From the NCBI RefSeq assembly GCF_035306705.1, contig NZ_DATGNO010000166.1, forward strand, positions 1 to 22,395: 22,395 nucleotides of DNA, in the 5' to 3' direction. The translations under genes and the position numbers were made by a program. The notes under the pieces were generated by a model, which was given only the letters and a program-made list of their open reading frames with translations, did not search any database and had not been told where the DNA came from. Below are positions 16,248 through 22,395 of this stretch, one piece after another. The DNA comes from Xanthomarina sp035306705 (GTDB taxonomy: Bacteria; Bacteroidota; Bacteroidia; Flavobacteriales; Flavobacteriaceae). Numbering within the stretch: position 1 is the stretch's first letter; the number at the start of each line of letters is the position of its first letter.

Positions 16248-16620
16248 AGATAAAGAATTAACATCACAAATTGTTAGATATATATGTATTAGTGTTTTTA
16301 GCTATCTATTTGTATTTAGTTTTTTATATACACTAGTAGATGTGTTTAAGGTTAATGAATCTTTATCTTTTCTTTTGGTTTATGGAGTAGCATATTTATT
16401 GTTATATTCCATACAGTTAAAGTTTTTATTCAAAACCTCGCATGAAAAAAGAAAGTTAATTAAATTTATTTTATCGATTTTTCTTTTTTATGTAGTAAGT
16501 AATCTGTTGTACAATTTTTTTTTATACTCAAATGTGAATTATTTGTTATCAACAGCTTTTACTATAGCTATTTTAGCTCCTTTAAGGTTTTTAATCTCAA
16601 AATATTTTGTTTATAAATAA
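16237..16620 (+). CDS. GtrA-like small membrane protein (TTG start)
   Basis: The 127-residue protein has four predicted membrane helices and ends RFLISKYFVYK, like the conserved C-terminus of GtrA proteins. GtrA is thought to flip polyprenyl-phosphate-linked sugar across the inner membrane, which fits the GtrB-like and GT-C-like genes directly upstream. The frame contains no ATG at all. The best start is TTG at 16237, giving MKIRDKELTSQIVRY, 11 bases inside the end of the GtrB-like gene, which suggests translational coupling. A T9 run lies at 16515-16523. Family call is moderate because GtrA sequences are very divergent; topology and context support it. Confidence 0.75.
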   Translation: MKIRDKELTSQIVRYICISVFSYLFVFSFLYTLVDVFKVNESLSFLLVYGVAYLLLYSIQLKFLFKTSHEKRKLIKFILSIFLFYVVSNLLYNFFLYSNVNYLLSTAFTIAILAPLRFLISKYFVYK

Positions 16621-16721
16621 CCTTGGACTATACGAATATTAACCGTCTTAAAGTTTTCTGTGTAATTTCAGTTTCAGAAATTTTAAATGTGGTGATATTA
16701 AAAATGAAATAATAACTATAT

Positions 16722-17360
16722 ATGAAAGAGATCGATTATTCAAATTTAAAAGCTACTCCAGAAATTGAAGATTTTTCAGGGAAATATGAGAATACAAGTT
16801 TTATATCTAAATATTTAGTAGATAGCTATTTTAAATCTGTTGATAAACTTATTCTAAAAGCTAACAAAATTGAATCTGCTCATGAAATAGGAGCTGGAGA
16901 AGGAAGGTCTACCATGCGTCTTAGAAAAACGATTCCCAATTTGACAGCCTCTGAGTATGTGGATCATTTAGTTGAGTTAGCTAAACGAAATAATCCTAGC
17001 TCTACCATTTTCCAAGAAAGTGTGTACAGTCTTAAATACCAAAACTCTAGTGTAGATTTGGTTTTTTTATTAGAAGTTTTAGAGCATTTAGATTTTCCTG
17101 AAGTGGCACTTGCAGAAATAAAAAGAGTGTCAAAAAAATACCTAATTTTAGGGGTGCCTCGTGAGCCACTTTGGCGTTTTTTAAACATGTGTAGGTTCAA
17201 GTATTTAAATCATTTAGGGAATACACCAGGCCATTTAAACCATTGGTCACAAAAATCTCTTATAAATTTGATTGAAAAGAACTTTGGGAAAGTAGTGGCT
17301 GTAGAATCTCCAATTCCATGGACCATTGTTTTGGCTGAAAAAAAATCAATTGATAAATAA
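16722..17360 (+). CDS. Class I SAM methyltransferase (Methyltransf_11-like)
   Basis: This 212-residue protein has HEIGAGEGRST (54-64) as SAM motif I, a short acidic strand end at SEYVDH (77-82), and SVDLVFLLEVLEHL (110-123), the post-II motif of Methyltransf_11 enzymes. GVPREPLWR (144-152) and GHLNHWS (170-176) follow, as in many bacterial methyltransferases located next to glycosyltransferases. No membrane segment. It starts 101 bases after the GtrA-like gene, and its TAA overlaps the ATG of a 35-codon frame (TAATG at 17358-17362). The acceptor is unknown; a sugar hydroxyl or lipid-linked intermediate is the contextual guess. Confidence 0.85.
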   Translation: MKEIDYSNLKATPEIEDFSGKYENTSFISKYLVDSYFKSVDKLILKANKIESAHEIGAGEGRSTMRLRKTIPNLTASEYVDHLVELAKRNNPSSTIFQESVYSLKYQNSSVDLVFLLEVLEHLDFPEVALAEIKRVSKKYLILGVPREPLWRFLNMCRFKYLNHLGNTPGHLNHWSQKSLINLIEKNFGKVVAVESPIPWTIVLAEKKSIDK

Positions 17361-17467
17361 TGTTCCTAATTTACAATTCAATAACCTCATTTAATTCCTA
17401 CGCCTTTTTATTCAAATACTTAGTTAAGGAAAATGGGGTGACACTAAAATTTAATAGTAGAAATTAG
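17360..17467 (+). pseudogene. 35-codon frame, possible remnant of a deacetylase-type gene
   Basis: A short frame starts with an ATG overlapping the stop of the methyltransferase gene (TAATG), exactly where a coupled next gene would begin. It begins MFLIYNSITSFNSYAF, continues with FKYLVKENGVTLKF, and ends at TAG 17465-17467. From memory this resembles the N-terminus (Met-hydrophobic-IY-x-x-x-IT, then a helix, then G-V/I-x-x-x-F) of flavobacterial polysaccharide-deacetylase-family proteins with an N-terminal DUF7033-type domain. No continuation of that family is readable downstream. It may be the stump of a deleted gene, a real microprotein, or chance. Low confidence. Confidence 0.3.
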
Positions 17468-17607
17468 GGATGTTTCTTAATTTTATTCGAATATTAAAAT
17501 TTGAAACTTAAACAAAATAAACTTAGTTTTATTAGTATTAAAGATTTGAAGTTTATAGTATTGTTATTTATATTCTAATGTAATTTGATATTAATAATTT
17601 TTTATAA
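17468..17607. other. AT-rich gap before GT2 gene
   Basis: These 140 bases hold no supported gene, no exact TAnnTTTG box and no clear hairpin. A 25-codon TTG-initiated frame at 17501-17578 reads MKLKQNKLSFISIKDLK followed by a hydrophobic run and a stop; it looks like the beginning of a membrane-associated protein, but there is no more of it. Together with the frame at 17360 it suggests that genes were lost here, but this is speculative. Confidence 0.3.
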
Positions 17608-18936
17608 ATGCTCTTCATTTTTCTAAAATACCTTCAACCCACACATTATTTTCAGATATTTAAGAAAGATGGTTTTTCTGTTTTTCCAAAAATAAAATAT
17701 CTTCCAAAAGAAATAGTGGAACAACTTGAACTAGATACGAGGTTTACAAGTGATATAGGGATGGAATATGAACTTTCATGGCAAGCCATTCATAAAGGGT
17801 ATATAGGAAAATCTGAAACCTATAGTTCTTTTGAGAAAGTGCCGATAGAAGATGAATACCGGTTTATTCGTAAATACTTTCATAAGGTTTGGGTTTTTTA
17901 TGTGCTGTGTTTACGGTTGATGGCATTTAATAATCCAGTAAAAGAACTTAAAGCTTGGATTCAAAGTAGAAATGTAAAACAAATATCCTTTAGTCAGGCA
18001 TTAAAATATGACACTTGGGAGGAGTGTACGTCTACTTTAATTTTACAGAAACCGTTGGTAAGTGTTGTTATTCCTACCCTTAATCGCTATGATTATTTAA
18101 AAGATGTTCTTAGCGACTTAGAGCAGCAGGAGTACAAAAATTTTGAAGTGTTGGTGGTAGATCAATCCGAACCTTTCCAGCCTGCATTTTATACGGCGTT
18201 TGATTTAAAGCTTCAATTGATACGTCAAGAGGAAAAAGCTTTATGGTTGGCCAGAAATACGGCTATTAAAATAGCTAAGGGGGAGTATATATTGCTTTTT
18301 GATGACGATAGTCGTGTAGCACCAGATTGGATTTTAAGTCATGTAAAGTGTTTAGATTATTTTCAGTCTGATTTGTCTTCAGGGGTGTCTATCTCTGAAG
18401 TTGGAGCAAAAACGCCAGCAAATTATAACTTTTTTAGAGTGAGTGATCAACTAGATACCGGCAATGTTCTGATACGAAAATCTGTTTTTAAAAAATTAGG
18501 TTTGTTTGATAGGCAGTTTGAAAAACAACGTATGGGCGATGGGGAGTTTGGATTAAGGGCTTATTTGGAAGGCTATTTGAATATTTCAAACCCTTATGCA
18601 AAACGACTACATCTGAAGGTAGGAACCGGAGGCTTACGGGAAATGGGGAGTTGGGATGCGTTTAGATCTCAAAATTGGCTAGATCCTAGACCAATACCTA
18701 GTGTCTTATATTTTCATCGTAAATATTTTGGAAATTATAATTCTAGGTTAGGTCTTTTAAAAACTATTCCTACTTCCATCATGCCATATCGATTTAAAGG
18801 ACATAGAATGTATACAATATTGGGAGCGATTTTATTCCTGTTTTTTATGCCAGTTGTTTTATTTCAGGTTAATAAATCGTGGAGATTGGCTTCAGATAAG
18901 CTAAGTTGTGGTCCGTTAATTGAAACCATAGATTAA
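17608..18936 (+). CDS. Glycosyltransferase family 2 with N-terminal extension
   Basis: The 442-residue protein carries a GT2 domain that starts only at about residue 150: SVVIPTLNRYDYL (152-164), VVDQS (183-187, the VDQS variant of the DDGS motif), FDDDS (231-235) as metal site and MGDGEFGLR (319-327) with the acidic catalytic-base region. The preceding ~150 residues are rich in aromatic and charged residues and match no domain I recognise; they could bind the acceptor or a partner. A C-terminal hydrophobic segment (about 413-431) may tether it to the inner membrane. Its TAA overlaps the next ATG by one base (TAATG, 18934-18938). Donor unknown. Confidence 0.85.
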   Translation: MLFIFLKYLQPTHYFQIFKKDGFSVFPKIKYLPKEIVEQLELDTRFTSDIGMEYELSWQAIHKGYIGKSETYSSFEKVPIEDEYRFIRKYFHKVWVFYVLCLRLMAFNNPVKELKAWIQSRNVKQISFSQALKYDTWEECTSTLILQKPLVSVVIPTLNRYDYLKDVLSDLEQQEYKNFEVLVVDQSEPFQPAFYTAFDLKLQLIRQEEKALWLARNTAIKIAKGEYILLFDDDSRVAPDWILSHVKCLDYFQSDLSSGVSISEVGAKTPANYNFFRVSDQLDTGNVLIRKSVFKKLGLFDRQFEKQRMGDGEFGLRAYLEGYLNISNPYAKRLHLKVGTGGLREMGSWDAFRSQNWLDPRPIPSVLYFHRKYFGNYNSRLGLLKTIPTSIMPYRFKGHRMYTILGAILFLFFMPVVLFQVNKSWRLASDKLSCGPLIETID

Positions 18937-19997
18937 TGCGGGTAGTACAGGTAATTGATCGGTTAAATGTAGGTGGAGCAGAACGTGTTTTAGTAGACCT
19001 TGCTAATTTATTATATGAAAATAACTGTGACGTTACTGTTGTATGTTTATTAGAAGAAGGACAATTGGACGGTTATATAAATAAAGCTATTCCATTAATT
19101 TATCTGCGTCGTAAAAATAAATATAACCCGTTATATTTAATTCGGTTATACCGCATTTTGATTCAATTTGATGTGATTCATATACATTTGAGACAAGTAT
19201 TGAGATATGTATCTTTATTGTTTTACAGTCTTAATCTACACAAGAAAAAGGTTGTTGTATTTCATGATCATTTTGGTAAAATAGATATAGATAAAGAAAT
19301 CTCTTTAAGTATTAAAGAAGCATTAAAACGTTGTAAGGCCTATATTGGTGTTAGTGAGCAATTAACATGTTGGGCCAAAGCGAATAGCGTGAACACTAAA
19401 ATAATTAAATTAACAAATATTGTTAGGGCTGAAAGAAGAATTCAAAGTACTCACTTATCATTTAATCAGGTTAATATAGTTTCTGTTGGTAACTTTAGGC
19501 CTCAAAAAAACTATGAATTTTTATGTCAACTCATTGCAGATAGCCCTAATAATTATTATTATACTATTTATGGACAGGTTGTAGATATGGTATATTATAA
19601 TAAAATATTAGTTTTGCTCAGGCAGTTACGCGTTAGAAATCGCGTTACAATAATAACTGATTGTAAATCGGTCTTGCCTGAACTCTCAAAATATCATCTA
19701 GGCTTGCACTGTGCTACATCAGAAACTGGGCCATTGGTAGCTTTAGAGTACTTAAGTATGCAATTGCCTTTTGTAGCATATCATACGGGGGAAGTAGCTA
19801 AGAATGTAGCTCAATACTTTCCACAATTAATTCAAAGGGATTTTGATGTTGAGAACTGGAAATCAAGTATTCATAATGTTTTAACCCAAAGAGAAGATTA
19901 TACTAAGAAATTACACAGGTATTTTTTTGAAAATTATTCAGATACTGTTTACGTAGAGAAATGCTTAAAAATATATAATACTCTTTTAACTAATTGA
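18936..19997 (+). CDS. Glycosyltransferase family 4
   Basis: The 353-residue protein opens with the classic GT4 N-terminus VIDRLNVGGAERVLVDLA (6-23), where the GGAE loop lies near the acceptor site. VGNFRPQKN (184-192) marks the start of the donor domain, and ETGPLVALE supplies the EX7E pair E263/E271. The length is slightly short for GT4 but the fold appears complete. It overlaps the preceding GT2 gene by one base, and the next gene starts six bases after its TGA in the same frame, so the three form a coupled set. The reaction is retaining sugar transfer on the cytoplasmic side; donor unknown. Confidence 0.88.
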   Translation: MRVVQVIDRLNVGGAERVLVDLANLLYENNCDVTVVCLLEEGQLDGYINKAIPLIYLRRKNKYNPLYLIRLYRILIQFDVIHIHLRQVLRYVSLLFYSLNLHKKKVVVFHDHFGKIDIDKEISLSIKEALKRCKAYIGVSEQLTCWAKANSVNTKIIKLTNIVRAERRIQSTHLSFNQVNIVSVGNFRPQKNYEFLCQLIADSPNNYYYTIYGQVVDMVYYNKILVLLRQLRVRNRVTIITDCKSVLPELSKYHLGLHCATSETGPLVALEYLSMQLPFVAYHTGEVAKNVAQYFPQLIQRDFDVENWKSSIHNVLTQREDYTKKLHRYFFENYSDTVYVEKCLKIYNTLLTN

Positions 19998-20003
19998 TTA
20001 AAA

Positions 20004-21131
20004 TTGAAGTTAACTATTATATCACATACCGAACATTATAAACTAGCAGATGGTACTATCGTTGGTTGGGGGCCAACGATTACCGAAATAAATCATTTAG
20101 CAGAAGTTTTTGACGAGATTTATCACATTGCTATGTTTCATGATTGTGAAGCGCCTAAAAGCTCCCTTCCATATTCCACTGCTAGAATCAAGTTTATTCC
20201 TCTCAAACCTACGGGTGGTCAAGGTGTTAAAGAAAAATTAAAGGTGTTGTTTTCTGCTCCTAGCGTAATAAGAACTGTGAATCAGGTTCTAGCAAAAACC
20301 GATTGTTTTCAATTAAGGGCACCAACAGGTATTGGTGTGTTTTTGATTCCTTATTTGACCTTGTTTTCAAAAAAGAAAGGATGGTTTAAATATGCTGGTA
20401 ATTGGAAGCAGCATCCAGCTCCCCTCGGGTATGCTGCTCAGCGATATATGCTTAAACGTCAAAGTAGGCCCGTAACCATAAATGGTGCATGGGAGAATCA
20501 GGAAGCTCATTGTTTAAGTTTTGAGAATCCTTGCCTAGTAGATAGTGATATTAAAGAAGGATTTATAGTTAGAACAAAGAAAGAAAAGGGGGAACTTATT
20601 AATTTTTGTTATGTTGGAAGGTTGGAAAAGCAAAAAGGAGTGGAGCGGATTATTAAGGCTTTTGGTCAATTGAATGAAGAAGTATTGGAAATGGTTGGAA
20701 AAGTGCATTTAGTTGGGGATGGCCACGACATAGATTACTTTAAAGGGCTAAGTTTAAAGACAGGTGTTGACTTCGTTTTTCATGGGTTTTTACCAACTAG
20801 TGATGTTTTTAAAATATATAAGCAATCTCATTTCTTTTTAATGCCAACTACGGCTTCTGAAGGGTTTCCTAAAGTTTTGGCTGAAGCTATGAATTTTGGG
20901 TGTATTCCTATGGTGTCTGCTATTTCTTCTATTGGCCAATATGTGAAAGATAAGCGTAACGGCTTTTTAATTCAATCCGTAACAGAAGAAGAAACTAGGT
21001 CGACTATTATAACAGGATTAGGTTTAACTAATGAAGAATATAAAATTATGTTATCTAATCAATCTGAGCTTGTGAAAAGGTTTACTTATGGCTATTATGT
21101 TAATAGAATAAAGGGGTTAATGATAGTTTAA
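20004..21131 (+). CDS. Glycosyltransferase family 4 (TTG start)
   Basis: The 375-residue protein shows a GT-B fold with YVGRLEKQKG (203-212) opening the donor domain and EGFPKVLAE with the EX7E residues E286 and E294, followed by AMNFGCIPMV. The N-terminal domain has an unusual early segment, ADGTIVGWGPTITEINHLA (15-33), in place of the usual glycine-rich loop. The start is TTG at 20004, giving MKLTIISHTE, a natural-looking first strand. The only codons between it and the preceding TGA are TTA and AAA, so no ATG is available. Probably made by re-initiation after the upstream GT4. Donor unknown. Confidence 0.87.
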   Translation: MKLTIISHTEHYKLADGTIVGWGPTITEINHLAEVFDEIYHIAMFHDCEAPKSSLPYSTARIKFIPLKPTGGQGVKEKLKVLFSAPSVIRTVNQVLAKTDCFQLRAPTGIGVFLIPYLTLFSKKKGWFKYAGNWKQHPAPLGYAAQRYMLKRQSRPVTINGAWENQEAHCLSFENPCLVDSDIKEGFIVRTKKEKGELINFCYVGRLEKQKGVERIIKAFGQLNEEVLEMVGKVHLVGDGHDIDYFKGLSLKTGVDFVFHGFLPTSDVFKIYKQSHFFLMPTTASEGFPKVLAEAMNFGCIPMVSAISSIGQYVKDKRNGFLIQSVTEEETRSTIITGLGLTNEEYKIMLSNQSELVKRFTYGYYVNRIKGLMIV

Positions 21132-21244
21132 ATTACTACCCCAATAGTTTATTTATTCACAATTAGTAGGTTAAAAAGGGTGGTGGATAGAATTTTTAGG
21201 TATATTTAACCAGAACAAATAATTTAGATTATAATTAATAAGAA

Positions 21245-22036
21245 TTGAGAAAAATTTCTTGGATATTAAAACGGCATTCATTTTTGTACTCCACAAGATT
21301 CAGGTTGCTTTCACGGAATTCTTCTGAAGAAGGGGTTGCTTCTGAGACTTATAATGATTTTAATAAGGTAGCAGATATTCCTGATATATATATTGATATA
21401 AACAAAAAGATATTTAAGGATGTTCATTTAAACACAGACCTTGAGAAGGCATTTCATATTGCTCGTTGGTTACGAGAACATATTAAAGGAGGATCAGGGT
21501 TAAGTCTTCCTTCTGACCTTGCGTTAAAGGCTATGCTCGACGGTAAAGGCGGTGTGTGTAGTGATATATCTCAAGTTTTTAATAATTTCTGTGTCATAAA
21601 TGAAATCCTAGTGAGAGAATGGGGGATTATGAGAATCCCTTTTGATATGAAATATGGAGGTCATGCAACAAATGAAGTTTTTTCCAAGGAATTAAATAAG
21701 TGGGTTTTAATAGATGTTTCAAAATGTATAACCTTCAATACAGGAATTGAAAGTTGTCCGCTTTCTGTAATAGAAGTCTTTAAGTGTCGTGATAATTTAA
21801 GTTATCATTCCTTTTTCAAGGAAATAGTAGATGATAAACAAATTAAAAATTATTATTTCAGTCCTTCTGCCACTCCATTTTTGATTAGTAGGTATAAGAA
21901 TAAGGTGTATGACAAATTCTTAAAGAAGAGCCCTTCGAAATTTCCAATTTTTATAGTCCATTTTGTTGTATACCTCACAGGGAATAGTTATCACTATAAA
22001 TTTCCTTTAGTTAACTATAGAACTATGTTTATGTAA
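21245..22036 (+). CDS. Transglutaminase-like (papain-fold) domain protein (TTG start)
   Basis: In this 263-residue protein a Cys-His-Asp triad typical of the bacterial transglutaminase-like superfamily is visible: GGVCSDISQVF (102-112, Cys-105), GGHATNEVF (138-146, His-140) and KWVLIDVS (152-159, Asp-157). A helix WLREHI (75-80) precedes the nucleophile as in the family. No signal peptide is seen, so it is probably cytoplasmic, and the C-terminal ~90 residues are basic and aromatic without a known domain. Family members hydrolyse or form amide bonds. In this locus a role in amide linkage on the polysaccharide or in processing a partner is possible but unproven. TTG 21245 is the first start after an in-frame TAA at 21239; no ATG is near. 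Confidence 0.72.
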   Translation: MRKISWILKRHSFLYSTRFRLLSRNSSEEGVASETYNDFNKVADIPDIYIDINKKIFKDVHLNTDLEKAFHIARWLREHIKGGSGLSLPSDLALKAMLDGKGGVCSDISQVFNNFCVINEILVREWGIMRIPFDMKYGGHATNEVFSKELNKWVLIDVSKCITFNTGIESCPLSVIEVFKCRDNLSYHSFFKEIVDDKQIKNYYFSPSATPFLISRYKNKVYDKFLKKSPSKFPIFIVHFVVYLTGNSYHYKFPLVNYRTMFM

Positions 22037-22120
22037 TTATTCTTTATAAGCTCTTTTACCGTATTATTAATTTTTACTAATTATATAAACTTAACAAAAA
22101 CTAATTCTTAATAACAAACG

Positions 22121-22395
22121 TTGAAAACCAATATTACCTACATCAGTGCCATCGGGTTGCATGCAGCCATAGGAATGTTGATTTATTTTAATACAAGCTT
22201 AGCCAAGCTTTATTTTTTTGGAGCATTTTTTTATTTCCTGTATCAAATTATTAGAGTTGCTGATAATAAAAAGACTTATGAGGTTTTAAAGGCTTGCGCT
22301 TATTTTGTGGGAATTGAGGTGTTTATGCGAACCACCAAAGGCTCTGTTTCATACGAAGCCTCTAAATACTTGGTGATTCTTTTTGTGATGATGGG
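22121..22395 (+). CDS. Probable O-antigen polymerase/ligase (Wzy/WaaL-like), 5' part only
   Basis: From TTG 22121 the frame is open for 91 codons to the window end, after an in-frame TAA at 22112-22114. The translation begins MKTNITYISAIGLHAAIGML and is hydrophobic, with segments around residues 8-25, 29-44 and 61-73. It then has EVFMRTTKGSVSYEASKYLV, a stretch I recognise from flavobacterial O-antigen ligase/polymerase-family membrane proteins. Such proteins polymerise repeat units or ligate the glycan on the periplasmic side, fitting the end of a polysaccharide operon. ATG 22175 is an alternative start but would remove part of the first helix. The gene is cut by the window edge, so the catalytic loop is not visible. 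Confidence 0.68.
   Translation, partial: MKTNITYISAIGLHAAIGMLIYFNTSLAKLYFFGAFFYFLYQIIRVADNKKTYEVLKACAYFVGIEVFMRTTKGSVSYEASKYLVILFVMM

Noticed and set aside
18152..18187. VDQS in place of DDGS as a sign of an inactivated GT2
   Set aside because: The VDQS form is a normal variant among GT2 enzymes, and the metal-binding DDD and later acidic motif are intact.
1..22395. CRISPR arrays, tRNA genes, insertion sequences or attachment sites
   Set aside because: No spaced direct repeats, cloverleaf-type sequences, transposase motifs or terminal inverted repeats were found by eye on either strand.

Overview
The window reads as a stretch of a surface or exopolysaccharide (O-antigen/capsule-type) biosynthesis locus from a low-GC member of the Bacteroidota, most likely a Flavobacteriaceae. 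The basis is the AT-rich coding style, the near absence of Shine-Dalgarno sequences, TAnnTTTG-type -7 promoter boxes in several gaps, and protein types typical of flavobacterial polysaccharide loci. I cannot name the genus. All 22 genes or gene parts recognised lie on the + strand; I found no tRNA, rRNA, CRISPR array or intact mobile element.

Layout. (1) 96-2818: a SAM methyltransferase followed by two GT-A-type glycosyltransferases. (2) 2953-7274: an asparagine-synthetase-like protein without its glutaminase nucleophile, a GT2 enzyme with a non-ATG start, and a complete glutamine-dependent asparagine-synthetase-type amidotransferase. (3) 7271-11943: a tightly packed run of GT4, MBOAT O-acyltransferase, a SGNH-type partner broken by a frameshift at an (AC)5 tract, and another GT4. 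(4) 12039-14040: an FkbM methyltransferase and an exostosin-type (GT47-like) glycosyltransferase, each preceded by a candidate -7 box. (5) 14124-16620: a polytopic GT-C-type enzyme, a polyprenyl-phosphate glycosyltransferase (GtrB/DPM1-like) and a GtrA-like flippase, that is, a GtrABC-like side-branch module in C-B-A order. (6) 16722-21131: a methyltransferase, a 247-bp gap that may hold gene remnants, a GT2 and two GT4 enzymes. (7) 21245-22395: a transglutaminase-fold protein and the first part of a probable O-antigen polymerase/ligase, cut by the window end.

How the genes may work together (inference). About eleven glycosyltransferases would assemble a repeat unit on a lipid carrier. The amidotransferase(s), O-acyltransferase pair and three methyltransferases would decorate it, and the GtrABC-like trio would add a side sugar from a polyprenyl-phosphate donor outside the inner membrane. 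The partial protein at the right edge would polymerise or ligate the product. Missing from the window are Wzx, Wza/Wzc, a priming phosphoglycosyltransferase and sugar-nucleotide synthesis genes, so the locus should extend beyond it.

The most notable points are the SGNH acyltransferase partner split exactly at a dinucleotide repeat, where loss of one AC unit restores a 311-residue frame (a possible phase-variable O-acetylation switch); the five TTG-initiated genes; and the transglutaminase-like gene inside a polysaccharide locus.
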